A stretch of 64,000 nucleotides of DNA from Theristus sp. LFF4_11 (GCA_030248135.1 JASANC010000922.1:1-64000); one strand, 5' to 3'. Shown: positions 26,000 to 39,700, counted from the stretch's first letter. Numbers and translations: made by a program. The notes: generated by a model from the letters alone, not told the origin.

Positions 26000-28900
26000 T
26001 CACATTTTATTTGAGGCGTCCTGTTCCATACTGTACAATGTCGACAATTTCCATTGTCGCTCAGAAAGAATATTCAAGAAATAGTAAATGTTGAATGCGG
26101 TAAACATCTGAAAATTTGAAAGTATTACTTGCACAAACTGTACTTCAATAAAAGTGCTGAGATTAAGAAAATTATTGCAAAGTAAACTGAAAATTTGTTT
26201 ACCGCTGGATAGACTGCTCTTGATATGCGCACCACGTTCGCCGGAAACTCGGACTTTTTACAGCAACGCCACCAGCCTTTTTTCGAGGTGCGAATTTTTG
26301 TACCTGCGAGCGATCACTTGATGTGCTTGATACAAACATAACAAAAGACAATAAAAAAACTCACGTTTCAGGTCACTATTTTGTGCGCATTGCACAGTGT
26401 GCACGTCGACATTGTTGCTGTGTTGAACGTTGTTGTTTGCGGTGTCGCATCGCAGCTGTTGCTCGTCCGACTGCTCCAGGTCGTCACGTGCATCGACCTC
26501 GTGCGGACTGCTCGGCAGACGCTGCTTGATCTGTTGCAGCACGCTGTTGCACGTTTTGCGCGACGGGCGCTCGTGCGTGTGCGCCGTCAAGCGCCGCTGC
26601 GTGACGCGCTTGTCCAGGTAGCCACAGATGGTGCACTCTATGAGCGACGCAAACACCAGCATGAAACAGGTGCCCATGTAGATGTCGATCGAGCGGATGT
26701 AGGACACGCGTGGCAGTTGCGACTGAAACGGGCTTGGCTTGGTGTTCGTCACTCGTTGCAACGCAATCGCTTGTTCTTTACACTCGCACTGGTTTGCATG
26801 TTCAGCGGAAAAGCTTGGGGCTAGAAACAGCTTTTATGTGAACTTTCAGCCAAACTGAAATATGTGTGAAGCCCAGAGGAGAAAAATAGACAAAATTACA
26901 CACACGATCGAACCTTGATTTTCACACGACTAAGTCCCACCTGACCATACCAGTGAAATTATACTGCACATAATTTCGAACAAAGTCACGCAAAAGGGTG
27001 CCCGAGATGGTGTTCGGTGTTCTGTCCGGCTGGGTCCCACGTGGTGTCCCAGAAATAAAAGTGGAAACTCGGCGTTTTGGGACACAGAAACCGTGCGGAA
27101 CGCCCAGGCGGACAGGAGTCCGGTTCGGACACCTTTTGTTGAGCATGATGCAAACAATGAACAGCGCTGGGAGAGGAGTGAAATGCAGTGCTTGCACGAA
27201 CGTTTGTCTCCGCCTGCAGCGTTGTCATCGTGAGCACCGTGGTGATGCCGAGTGCGAGACGCTCCACGGCGTCACGTCTGTCCGTCCAGAATGGAATCCA
27301 GCTGATCACGACGATCAGCGTGCACGGCACGAAGATGTGAATCGCGTGGTTGCCGACCAATCGGATCAGACCAAACGGCACAACCATGCGTGAGTAGACG
27401 CCTGCGTATGTATTATAGGTTTGTTTACATTTTGAATGCGAAACTCTAGTACTGTTCAGACCAGACGCAATGACACCAGTCTGCAAATGTTTACGAACAT
27501 GTATTTATTTACATTTTCTTCCGAAAGAAGGAGCAATATTACATGATATGCGGATAAGCCGCAGTTAAAAAATTGAACGCAAAAACGCGCACTGTTTCGC
27601 GTTCGAACGAACGTAATACGAATATGAATTTTAAAATAATTTTCTTTTCTGGAAAAGATTCTGATGAGTTTTTTTCAATTGCTTGTAAAATTCTGCTATC
27701 CAATTACGTTCAGTTTTGATTATTTAAAGATACCGCGCAGCCGAGAACCATTTTTCTTATCTGTGCTTGCTAATGCATATTACGACAGGTTCGATAAAAA
27801 ATATAATATAAAAGAAATAACCTTTTTTTAAATTTTGCATCTAAAAAAACATAAACGCGACACGCATAATCCTGACCTGTTGACATCCGGAACGACTGTT
27901 CATAGCTTTTACCAGCGATTACTTTGTACTCAGACAGCAGTGTGGAATTATCGTTGAATTGCACAGCCTCCTCTCCAGAAGATTCGTTAGCGTACATGTA
28001 CCAACGAATATCCCATGTGTTGTGACCATCTCCAATTTGTTGAAAAACCATTGTCATTCAAACTCAAACTGTCAAAGTAAATTCCAGTATACTGAGTATA
28101 CTGATCACGCACATGATTCCAGAGTCATTCGGCACGTCTGCACGTCAAACGGATACAACGTAATGTCCATGGGACATCGTAGGCGCACCGTATACCTGCA
28201 TTGCAGTTGGGTGGAACTGGAAACGTCATTCATTGCTTAGCTCGGGTGGCTTCCATGCAAGCGCCCACCTTTTGCTGAGCGACACACGCCCGTCCGGTTC
28301 GATGCGAATGAACGTGTCGTGGTGATGGAACGCGTGCGCGTTCAGCTCGTCTGTCCGTCGCTCCTCGACGAAGAACATGTCTGGACGCCAGACCTTGTTC
28401 GCGAACTCATGGCCGGGCTGCGGTGCAAAAATTGGCAAATATCTTTCTGCTTTGTTTTTGTGTCCACGTCGCAAAACAACATAAAAACCTCTCACATGGA
28501 GTGTTTGGTTGTAGCCATATTCTTGAAATGCCAGTCGGTCGTCGGTCCAGTATTGACGCAGGTAAAAATCCATTGTGACATCCTGAGGCGCACATCTTTG
28601 GTGAAACAGCAGGCTAAAACTTTCAGAAGTATGAACAACCAAACTAGCAAACGACCGCTGACCATATTGAAGAGATCGATTTCATCAATGGACACTATGA
28701 ACATGCTCAAGCCGACCAACACTGGTTCATCTGGAAAGCGAACATTTGCAAAACCAACATTGGCTGTGTAATTGGGAAGTGGGTATGTGATGCCAATTGG
28801 CAAGAGATCTAATATCCGAGAAAAGTGCCACTGTGCACCGTTGATATGCGGGCGTATCCATTTGTTGTAGCGTGCCGGGTCAACCAATTGCTGCATAATG

Positions 28901-29025
28901 TCCGTCAGCAATTCATCAGTCTTGCTGTCAAACTCCTGCTCTTGCAAGCCACTCGTTTGTAACACCAGCAACGCCAACATATTCAACACTTGGAAGACCA
29001 TTTTCAGGGTTATTAGCATGTTCAA
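26000..29025 (-). CDS. Cys-loop ligand-gated ion channel subunit, GABA/glycine type with a cation-type filter
   Basis: Subunit of a pentameric channel in the plasma membrane. Exons (minus): 29025-28663, about 28588-28499, about 28423-28253, about 28194-28100, about 28040-27882, about 27400-27221, about 26740-26300, about 26255-26205 and about 26110-26000. After a signal peptide, the extracellular domain shows VTMDFYLRQYWTDDRLAF, VWRPDMFFVEE and a canonical Cys-loop (CPMDITLYPFDVQTC). M1 is IHIFVPCTLIVVISWIPFW, M2 is ERLALGITTVLTMTTL and M3 is YIRSIDIYMGTCFMLVFASL. A His/Asn-rich cytoplasmic loop of about 100 residues precedes M4 (MFTAFNIYYFLNIL). M2-M3 resemble GABA and glycine receptors, but the usual Pro-Ala-Arg before M2 is Val-Glu-Arg. 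The ligand cannot be read from the sequence. Confidence 0.88.
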
Positions 29026-30437
29026 ACGGGGTCGACCAATGAAATGAACTGTGCTTTAACGGCCGTTGAAAGCACGACGTGCTGTGCGATGCCTGCACTT
29101 GCGAAGTGTTGAAAATGGAACCAATATTACTGAGGTGGGTGCAAGAAAAATTGAATTTCCGAACAAGTCTGCAATCAGCTGGGTACAGACATGCAACAGA
29201 GTAAATTGTGCATCAAAAGAAACAACTCAATAAAGAGTCCAAAGAAAATCGCTAAAATGGAAGCAAACTTACTGTGCGCAAAAAGAAACAGTGATTGGAA
29301 CTGAACAAAGCGCTGTTAAAACTATGTATAAACAGGAGAAATCGTGTTCGTAAAATAAAAAACTATTGCTGATGTTCATGGTAATCAATAGTTGCGCTAT
29401 ATTTAGTACTTTCTCATGCTTTACATAAAAAAGCCACGCGGTCCGTGCAGTTCAAATTTCATTTGTGTCGGGGCACAAAAAGATTAGACAACGCCAAAAT
29501 CCACAAACTCAAACTGACAGGTGCTTCTGAGTCAGACGTAAAAAAAGGCGTCAGAGCACTTTTGCAGAACGCCTCTGGCAATCGCGCAATCAGTTTGAAC
29601 GATTTGGCTCCCGATATCTTAAAAAGAGTGCACTCATCAAACAAGCTGCGTCCACAACATGAGTTGAAAATTGAGTTTCATTTTTAGCAGAGCACAGTAG
29701 TTCGAGGCTCCACTTTTCATCTGATCTGACACATAAGACGGTGTCCATGCCCAAATGGGAGCCTCCAAAGATTCACTGCGATAAAACTCGCAGAAGTAAA
29801 ATGTGAACAGGATACCGTGCGTAGCTTGTCTGTGATCAATACTTTTATTCGTTGGAATGGATAAAAAGACGCTGGCCCGAAAGCCGTCATCAGTGTTCAG
29901 CCTTTTTTTGCTTTCACTATTTAGGCAACCAGTACTGATATATCTGCCCGTTAATAGCCAGCCTGTTTACCAAAGGAAGTTCTGTTTTCTTTTCTGTTGT
30001 CTAAAAGTCTGGAACCCCATTAAACGGCTATACTGAATAAGCTTGCAGTTTGGAAGCCATTAAAAATACAAGAGGAATTTAAATTGAGAAGCATGTGCCG
30101 TGAAAACGAAACGTTTTTTTGTGAAATTCCAAAATTGCCAGTCATTATGCCGATAGGCAATGTTCCCGCTTTGTTTATGCCGAATATATAAAATGGGATA
30201 CACTGTTACGTTACTGCAGATTGTCCTCAATATTCTTCAAACGGTTTTATAAACATCGCGTAGGCAATTCTGCATCTTATGCGATTATTTGGCCGAGTTT
30301 GGCGATCGTTTATAGACACCGTCATGAATGGCAAAACATATTCTGCTGATTAAGAGAAAACGATGTTTTGCGGTTTTGTCCTACTGTGACTTATCTTCCG
30401 AAAATCATAAAAATTGTTATCAATACAAACTCAAAAA
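29026..30437. other. Intergenic stretch, no gene supported
   Basis: An 80-codon frame at 29445-29687 (+) has a basic, leucine-rich composition (SEFHF-like end, no known motif). I cannot tell it from chance. The promoter of the channel gene should lie at the left edge. Confidence 0.45.
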
Positions 30438-31336
30438 TACAGGGTGGGCCAAAAAAAGGTTCCATTTTCAAACTGCTGTCACTGGCTGGTGTTTTAATAT
30501 TATGAGCTGAAATTTTCAGCACTGATAAAACATGTGTTGCCATTTTACTGACAAAAATTTTTTTCGGTTATATAATTCCCAGCGCTCACTGTGGCAGATT
30601 TTCTAAAAAGCTCGAAAAATCAACAAATTGACTGAAATGGGTGCAAGAAAAAATTAGTATCAAGATGCGTGATTCAATTTTGAAACTATTGCGAAGGTGA
30701 CAAATTGGTCTTTTTGGATACCCGTGATAGTTCAAATCATGCGCTCAGAGTGGAAAGGTCTCACACTTGAATTGCATTTGAGCACCTCGAGCGAAATTCT
30801 GATGTTTCACAACGGACTCGAGTCAGCAGCCGTGCGACTGCGACAGAAAGAATTGTTCAGTTGATTTTTTGTTTTCTGTGTTGCTCTGTCTGTCAATTTG
30901 TTTCTTTTGAAAAGTTTTTCCTTGAATAAAAACAGTGTTTCAGTTTCAGTTTTCTGCAGGTTCGTCATGGTTAAGTGGACAGCAGAACAACGGGTCTGGT
31001 GTGCTATCTGGTGGGAGTAATCTAGAAGTTTTTCTGCCAGTTTCGCGTAAAATTCCATCCAGCCGCTGCCGGACGACAAACCTTGATGATGATTTGAATG
31101 TCTATGAGCAATGATTCGTTGTTAAATTCTTGGTTAAAAATCCGTTTTTTTTTAAATTTGGGAATTTTTAAACATTGTGCTGTAAAACTGAATATACTTG
31201 ACCAAACTGAATAAAAATTTTGTCAGAAAAATGGCATCACATGTTTTATCAATGCTGAAAGTTTCAGCTCATAATATTGAAATACCAGCCAGTGACAGCA
31301 GTTTGAAAATGGAACCTTTTTTTGGCCCACCCTGTA
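30438..31336. mobile_element. Mariner-like element (non-autonomous), about 0.9 kb
   Basis: Starts TACAGGGTGGGCCAAAAAAA and ends TTTTGGCCCACCCTGTA. The arms stay inverted for about 100 bp (ACTGCTGTCACTGGCTGGT, GAGCTGAAANTTTCAGC, AAAACATGTG-like). TA at both ends matches Tc1/mariner target duplication. The interior has only short frames and no catalytic DDD/E pattern. Confidence 0.85.
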
Positions 31337-31583
31337 CAACTCAATATCAGTGCTTAAGTGTGTGTTGAACATCTGTGACACCGGCAAAGTTCCAAACAAA
31401 AATTGCTTCTGGATTTCTACCACTGCCAAGTTTTTTCTGGAAACACATATGCGAGAATAAAAAAAACTGACATACTTTGTACATACATCTATTTCAACAA
31501 AGTGGCATCTTTCCTGGACAATATTCGACAAGGCAACGTCGTAGCATGGAATTATTGCGACATGAAAATGTAAATTCAGTGAG

Positions 31584-34500
31584 TCAGCTGATGTCCATAA
31601 AACTAGAACGAGGCTTGAATATCATTGGCATGGAAGACGCATGTTGTTGCAGATCATGTTTCGCCAGTTTCCAAAAAGTATCGAAGCAAAGATCACAGTG
31701 CTTACAATGGAAAATTTCCCTCTCCAACGACAAAGGCGTACTGCACTTGGTTGTAAGATGACACCCTTTTTCGGATTCGTTTGACGAAATCAAACCGTTC
31801 AATGCATCCGCATTCTGTTTGCGCACGAAATCTGTATGAAGACCCATGACCATGACTTTTTTAAAGATTTTTTTTTCACTATACAACAAACAAAAAAAAC
31901 TAAATAAACAAACCATAACGATGTTGCGGAACGTCGAGTTGCTGCTTAAGCGGGCGTTGATGGCGTTTACGGCGGCACTGCTGCACGGCCATCTTGTAGC
32001 ACTGACTGCACGGAGCGAAGCTGCACAGTGCATCATCGTCAAACAAATCGTTGCCATTAGAATCATGCGTCCTGTTAACAGCCCGGCATGCATTTTTTGC
32101 ATCTATGGGCTCACATGCAAACGTCACGGAGTTACTTCTGATCTCATCAGCCTGAAACAAAAAGCTTATGTATTACCATATGTGAACAAGTTTGAAATAG
32201 ATTATTGGTACCTGTTCAGAACAAATTGCATCATCAACGGGACGCAACAACAATGGCCGATTGTAACAGCATGTGGATGTTGTCTTTTGTTCATTATTAT
32301 TGACAGCAGTCTCATGATACAGTGCCTTGTGACACTTGAGCGAGTAGGTGTGCATCACGGAAAACGAACACTGGCCACACAGGATGCTCAATTGTGGTGG
32401 CGCTGCGGAATGCACTTTGCACAAATGACGCTTCAATGTTGGTTTGAATCGCGAGGTGAATTTACAGTGTAAACAGCGCTGTAGGGTGAAGGAGGCTGAA
32501 TGTGGGCAATCAACGCGGCGGTAGGATGGAGAACGAATCAAACGCAATCTGCGGCATAATTTACGATAGCAATAAACATTGCTGTTGTTGTACGCAACTG
32601 CCTGTAAAAAACACATAAGTAACACAAGTAACAATAGACTGACAAATCATATAAAACTTTGTAGCCAACATGCAGTAAAAACAATCATAGTTAAAACCAA
32701 CCCTCCATATCGGCATTGTGACGGCTAGATGTTGACATCGCCTGGCTGCATAGCGGTTGCTGCATCCTTTAACCTGTTTTCTGTTGTGGTGTTTTGGTGA
32801 TTTTTTAAATGAATAGCCATCACAACCAACGTTTGCACTAGCTTTATTACGTTTCACGAAAGAATCCTGTTCATGTCGTCGCTGATGACGTTGATAAGCG
32901 GTGCTCCATCGTGTTGTGTATGAACACCGTGTGCACTTGAATTGACGAACGACAAATTGATAATCAAAATCAAATGACGGTTCTATCGCTATATTCCCAT
33001 CATCGGCGTTGTTGTCATCCTCAATATCGCTCACGATGAGGCGATTTCTTTGTTTTTGCACTTTCCTAACCTTTGTTATAACCGCGCTGTTGGCAGATGA
33101 TTCTTGATGTGATTGCAACAGGTGCTCTGTCAACAACGATTCCTTCGAAAAACGTCGGTTACAAAGCTCGCAATCAAACATTTGTCTTTTCGGACGCTGT
33201 TTAGCAAATGGTGGCGAATACGACGCAGTGGATAAGAACCCATCCGAACTGCTACCGTCGTCAAAGTTTACGACAATTCTGCGCTTTGTTTTAGCTCTGT
33301 TCGATGCTTTGTGTTTTCGTTTTTTATTTGCTTTCAAAGTTCGATGTATTGCTGTGTTATGGTTACAGTGATCGCTTAGTTGTGGATGATTGACAGCGTA
33401 GTGCTCTTTCAAAGATCTCACTCGCATAAACAGTTGACCGCAATGAACGCATGAAAGTTTCCGAGATGGTTGAGAGCGCTTCTTGCTAACGGCTCTCGTC
33501 CTAGATCTCTTGAATGAATATCCTTGGTCGTGTTTAACGATGTGATCTCTGAGACTGCTGCGACGTTTGAACCGTTGCTGGCATTGCACGCACTCGTATG
33601 GCTTTTCATCGGCATGTGTGTGAACGTGGTAAATATGTTCAGCGAGTGCCTTCCTGCCATTTGTTTTGAATGGACATATGTCGCAAGCGAATGATGGTTC
33701 TGGTGGCGGGGGCACATCGTTTGGATTTGCCGGATGCTTCACACGAACGTGCTTGTACAAGTTGGACTTATATTTGGTTTCATACGGGCAGCCTTGTACG
33801 TCGCATGAGAACGAACCGATGTCAGGTCGCGGCGCTCGGATTCCCAGATGAACCTGCATTGTAAAAACCAACTATGATTGACATGAATTCTTATGCAAAA
33901 TAACAATTGAAGAAGTGAAAATTTGTTTTTAAAAAAACATACCCCCCCAAAGACAAAAATCAACTAACTCTGGTCACGTGGTTTCGCAAGTGGCCTCGCT
34001 GCTTGAAGGTACTGGTGCACTGCGTGCAAGCGAATGGGCGCACGCCAGAATGCATATCCAAATAATGTTGTCGGAGCACTGAAGGCGCATAAATCGTCAC
34101 AAAATCGCACTGATCACAAGCGTATTTAGGCGGGTTTTCCGAATGTTTTCGACGTTTATGCGCGCGGACAGTTTTGATAGACTTGGCCCAGTATTCGCAT
34201 TCATCACACTTTACCCTAACATTGTCCGAGGACGAACTTTGAATGAAGCAATTGTTGACAGCTGCAGTTGAATTTCTTGCATTCGGCGCAACCGGTTTTG
34301 TATTTTTTGGTGTTGAAACTGATTCTGAATGTGCGTTATTAATTTTGTCATGGTTGCTATCTACAGAAATTTTTGTGGTAGTACCGTTGGATTGATGTTG
34401 ACTGTGGTTGAACGAAACTGAATTTCGACTTGTCAAATGTAAATCGTGACCGCAAGGTGTAATTGGGTTAGTTTCTGTCGAAGATGAAATTACAAGCAGT

Positions 34501-34863
34501 TGTTGCTGTTGTTGGTTCAAATGAAGTGGAAATAAATGGTTGTTATTTATGGGAGGTCCAGTTGTGACAGTTGAGCACGGTTGCGTGAACTGGGAAGCGA
34601 CGCCCGCTGTGGACATGTCTGTTGACAGGGGTGGTGCATCTTGTGGATCTGCTTGCTGGTGAGGCGACAAAATTAATCCAAACATATCAATTTCACCGAT
34701 ATTCGGCATCAACGCGGTTATTTGTCCTTGTCGCGATCGATCAAACAAGCCAAAACCAACCTGAGCATTTGGCTGAGTGGGAACCTGTTCGTTCCATTCC
34801 ATTTTTATGGACGATGGACTGGATTCAGAACGCAAAGGATTCTGTTTTCGTTGTGATTTTCTC
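31584..34863 (-). CDS. C2H2 zinc-finger protein with twelve fingers
   Basis: Probable nuclear DNA-binding protein. Main exons (minus): about 34863-33971, 33853 to about 32730, about 32600-32210, about 32155-31920 and about 31840-31584. The frame is open before MEWNEQVP (34802), so the start may be that ATG or lie further upstream. The N-terminal 210 residues are low-complexity, with a QQQQQ run and many Ser, Thr and Asn. Three fingers follow (CDECEYWAK, CDQCDFVTI, CTQCTSTFK). The second exon has six (CDVQGCPYE, CDICPFKTN, CVQCQQRFK, CVHCGQLFM, CELCNRRFS, CTRCSYTTR) with a basic spacer (KANKKRKHKASNRAKTKRR) that looks like a nuclear localisation signal. Two more (CLHCKFTSR, CGQCSFSVM) and a last one near the C-terminus (CKHCDLCFD) complete twelve. 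No KRAB, BTB or SCAN domain is seen. The finger arrangement resembles CTCF/REST-like polydactyl factors, but I cannot assign orthology. Confidence 0.82.
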
Positions 34864-35393
34864 CTAAAATCAATAGAAAACCAACAGATTACTTTTGTTC
34901 TCTGAAGCCACACAATGAAAAACAATCACAAACTACAAATACACATGAAGGTTCAGCGCATGCACCGCAAACTGGTTGTTGAGTTTCATAAAACTAAATT
35001 TGCCCAAAAATTAAGATCTAATGGTATACTCCCTCCAGAGCCGAGGGTAAATTGGGCTCGGGGCAGTATTGTCCGTTTCCGCCGGAGTTTGGTACGTTGG
35101 TTTCCGGAACCGGCGCGCGAACAAAAAAACGCTCGTAAGGCATTAAGCAAGCGGCGCGACCTGCGATGCGATGCGAAGGCTGTCGTATACTGAAACATCA
35201 ATACTAACAATTTGGGCTGAAACTAGAACTAGTGTGAAACGTTTGTTTTGTTGCCATGCTGCACGTGCACCAACAAACAAACAAGGACACCACACGCGGC
35301 ATTTTCAAAAAAACCTCTGCCAAAAAACATTGTCGGTGTGGTTCGTCGGTGTGTGGTTTATTTAGAAAAAGGAACATAACAGCACAGCATCAC

Positions 35394-36184
35394 CAGGGGT
35401 CGAGCCCGATTTTTGGCGAATCCGAGGGGGGGGGTCCGCCCAAATTGGGGGGGGCGGTCGACTTGGTTGGGGGGGGGGGGCTCCCGAGCGAGACCGAAAA
35501 TTCTAGGGGGGGGGGGGTCCGAGCGAGACCGAAAATTCTAGGGGGGGGTCGGACCAAAATTTTTTCTTGACGATGACATTGTCTGGGCAAAAAATGGCTA
35601 GTAGGGCTCGATTTGGTGGGGTGGGGGTGGGGTCCCGAGCGAGACCGAAAATTCTAGGGGGGGGGTCGGACCAAAAGTTGTTGAATAAAAGTGCTAGAAA
35701 CCACAGCATCCAGTCAAGGCCTCTCTCTAGTCATACATTTTGCTTTGATTTTCGTTCGGGTCGGGACATCTGAAAGCTACACGAACGAGACACGCTGCAC
35801 GGGTGAGACTTGATATTGAAGTACAGTATTGAAAACATTGACGTACAAAGTGGTAAATGTATAACAAAGTGGTACGTATACAAAAAAAACATACAATATA
35901 TATTGAGATACAAACATGCATATAATATAGATACCTACATATGAGAGAAATATAGAGATATACAAGAGAAAATGTCTCCATCGAAAGTCAAAATCAAAGG
36001 TGGTCAGACGGTCAGGATTTGGTGGGGGGGGGGTGTTTGGAAGGTCGAAATCTGGGAGACCCCCCCCCAAATTCGAGAGGGGGGGGGTATTTTGACCAAA
36101 ATTTGGGGGGGTTTGTCCGGGTGGGGGGGGGTGTCGACTTGGTTGGGGGGGCACCCCCCAACCCCCCCCCCATCTCGACCCCTG
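35394..36184. mobile_element. G-rich hAT-like MITE, copy b
   Basis: Starts CAGGGGTCGAGCCCG and ends CATCTCGACCCCTG, the same ends and nearly the same length as the copy at 18682-19469. The G-rich interior has GGGTCCGCCCAAATT and GTCGACTTGG blocks, plus GAGCGAGACCGAAAATTCTA units repeated three times. No clean 8-bp flanking duplication is visible, so it may be older or recombined. Non-coding. Confidence 0.75.
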
Positions 36185-36767
36185 GTCACCCGTTTTTGTC
36201 AAAAATTTTGTACAACAACAGTAGCAGTAAATTTTTGTAAAACGGTTGAAAAAGGAAATTTGATGATAAGGGGACGGTATTTCAAATGACCGACTTGAAT
36301 TGAATCATCAAAATAACAAAATTCATATCCAGCGCGGATCGAACTTTTTGTCGATTCTCGAATTCAAAAATTTTCAAAATTATTTACCAAATTATTTGAT
36401 GAAAAGAAGGGTAGCCAAATTGACGTCGGAGGGTAATTTTCATGAAAGTTTTTGCCAATTTTAAGAATTAAAACAGCCTTATTTAGTTCTAAATGTGTAA
36501 TATTCGAACTCAGCGCGTCGGCGCGGTTCGAACTTCGAATGCACCTATTTTTGTCGACCATCAGATTTTTATCCGACATTTTGAAAAAAAAATTAAATTA
36601 ATTTTCAAATTTGAAAAGATTTTCACTTTTTTTGAACCGTAGTTTCAACTTCAAGGCTTCAAGCCCAAGGTTCAGCTTTCTTTGCACAACTTTCACAGAT
36701 TTCGCAACTAAACTATGCTTTCAGCTCGTGAACAAAAGGAACAAAACAAATCAACGAACCTGAAAAA
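36185..36767. other. Upstream region of the FIGNL1-type gene
   Basis: AT-rich sequence with no gene visible. It presumably holds the promoter of the downstream AAA ATPase gene. Confidence 0.4.
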
Positions 36768-39700
36768 ATGAGCGGACGGGAAGAAGAACCACCGCATGAA
36801 ACGAGCCACCACGACCACGACAGGCCCGGTATCGTGATCGCTAACCGAAATGCAAAGGTTGACGATTACGATAGCAACAAAAACCCAACTCATACTCATG
36901 TGAGCAACGGTGATGGAAAACGCCCAGAACGCCGTTTCATGTTGAATTTAACGAAAGATCGAAAACGAGTGCTGCCTCCGTCTTCAACTGTTGTTAACTC
37001 ATCAACGCCTTCGAGTGTGTCTTTTGTGTTCTTTTTGATGGGCAACAAAAACCCAGAGAAAGGATTTTTCGAATTGTTTCGTCAAATAATTCACACGTCA
37101 CATGCTTCACTTCACAAGTGTGTGTGCTTCACTTCACTTTGTGTTCGGTCGCAAGTTCAGGCAGCATCACCAACGACACTCGCACGTACGGCATTGATTT
37201 CATGACCGCCGCTCAAAAGTACGCCGCACGACGCGAGGCAAAGCGTTTGGGCGAGCAAGAGATGCGTGAGACGACCAGCCGAAAACGCATCAAGCACGTC
37301 ATCATGGATGAGCATGAGGAGCACTGTGTAAGCATCAGCTGTCTTTCCTTTTATCTTCAAATGATTTGTGATTTTTTTTGGGTCAAGTTCAATCGTTATG
37401 CAGTTGACGTCGTTGATCGTTTATTCGTTTCAGGATTCACCGAAACATGTCCGTTCGGTTGATGACGAGCAAGAGTGCTCAACAAACTCTGCTAGGTGCA
37501 GCTTTATTTTGTTTGATATACTGTACTTGCTAAACAGGCATCAATTTATGTTGTTCAGATTGAAGATTTCATTTTCGTTTTCACCAACTTGTTTGCTGTT
37601 ATTCAAAGATTCGTCATACTTTCAGAAAATTGCTCGTAAATTGTCAATTCAAGCCTCCGACTGTGTGTAAGAATGTTGGTGATGAAATGCAAGGTGCAAC
37701 CGCGTCGACCGGCTGTTTGCGTTCTGATTGGCAATCGAGCAATGAGCGCAGTCGTTGTGAAGACCGCACAACTAACGGTGACCGACTGCAACAAATTCTA
37801 AGCTTTCACTCACCTATCTACTCAACCACTTTGATTGTGGACTAAAATCACGACGAAAACCTAAAACTTTCACTTGTGCAGTTTTTGTAGCCGCTCATTC
37901 TGACGCCACTGAGAACCGGCCTCCCAAAGATGAACGATTGAAAATGATTGATGATCATTTGATTGAGCTGATTGAAAACGAGGTGAGAGTTCAGTTCGAA
38001 TTGAAAAACACTTTTTTTATTGCAGAAGAAACACGATTTTATTTCATTTCAGGTGATGACAGCGACGTCGTCGACAGCCTGGGACGATATTGCTGGGCTG
38101 GATGCTGCGAAGCAAGCGCTCCGTGAGGTTGTTGTTTGGCCGTTCCTCAGACCGTAAGTGTGCTGCTGGTGTGCCAATGCGCCAAACAATTTGAATGTCA
38201 CGTTTTGAGGTTTTTTTAGAAAACACAAAATTAAAGAGATGCTTTCATTTTTAGTGACTTGTTTTATGGTTTGCGTGCACCGGCCAAAGGGGTCCTGTTG
38301 TTCGGTCCACCCGGAACCGGCAAAACAATGATCGGTAACGATCTCGTACGATATGCATTTGTGTTTATGTTCAGCTTCTTGTTTCTTCAATTTGACCACA
38401 ATAATTATGTTTCGCTCAATTCGAGCAGTCGTTTCAGGGCGTTGCGTTGCGAGCGACTGCGGTGCAACGTTCTTCAACATCAGCGCCTCATCGGTGACGT
38501 CGAAGTGGGTCGGCGAGGGTGAGAAACTGGTGCGCGCCTTGTTTGCCGTCGCGCGCGTCCGCCTGCCGGCCGTTATATTCATCGACGAGGTCAGTGGCTG
38601 GTGCAAAACGGTTATTACACGGTTTGTTGGCTAGTTTAGGCGATGTATTTAGCCAGGGCTCACCTAGAAAAGCGTACAGAACGCCGTCTAGTTGGGTGCC
38701 CATTGAGTTTTCCCCTGTCATTAAGTGCCCTGAGTGCCCATACATGTGTTTGTTTTCATTTGTTTGTTTGTTTCTTTGTTTTGCAGATTGACTCACTGTT
38801 GTGCGCACGCAGCGACAGCGAGCACGAGAGCTCGCGACGTATCAAGACCGAGTTTCTCGTGCAACTGGACGGCGTTGCGACCAGTGCCGACGAACGTCTG
38901 CTCGTGTTGGCTGCCACAAATCGGTCGGTGGGCCGTGGCTTTTGCAGACGCTGTTGTTTATCCAAATTACAATTGTGTTTTGCTCGCGTTTGCTTCGCCC
39001 GCAATCCAATCCAAGCATATTTGCTAGCAAACGAGTGCTTGAGACTGTGGATTACGGATGAAGTGAGCCCAGTGGCTGGCCGCCCTATTCGCTCACCGCC
39101 GACCGGGCGAAAAGCCGCAAAGCAGCACTCGCAGTGTTAGTCGGCAACTAAATCATAAAAAGAACGACCAAATTAGAGTTTGCTTTTCAGACCGCAAGAA
39201 TTGGATGAAGCAGCGCGGCGTCGTTTCACGAAGCGCCTGTACATCGCGTTGCCGCACAAAGACGCGCGGGCGGCAATGATGCGACGCCTGATCGCACAGC
39301 ACAAGCACAACTTGGATGCGGCTGCGTTTGAGCGCGCTGCGCAGCTCACCGATGGTCGGTTGAGAAGTTCAACGTCAGCATCAGTAACACAATTCAAAAA
39401 TAAAAAGAGTAAATCTGAAGACTTTTACTGCCTTTAGGCATCATCTGTGTTTCGTGTTGTGTTGCAGGCTACTCCGGTGCTGACATGCTGTGCGTTTGTC
39501 GCGAGACAGCTTATGGGCCACTTCGAGCCCTCGGCGACCAACTGGCGGATGCCGATGCTGATTTGGTGAGCGTTGTTGTTAATGCTGGTTCCTTGTGGGT
39601 GTTCACTGCAACTAGCATTTGCGCGGACAAACTAGTATTTTTTGTAATTTGTTATGAAACTTTGCAAATTATGGTTGATTATTGCGTGCAGCTGATCACT

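Noticed and set aside
31846..32472. 208-codon open frame on + strand
   Set aside because: It is antisense to zinc-finger exons on the minus strand, where the C2H2 pattern is unambiguous.
36518..36545. GCGCGGTTCGAACTTCGAA, resembling a tRNA B box
   Set aside because: No A box or cloverleaf can be drawn around it.
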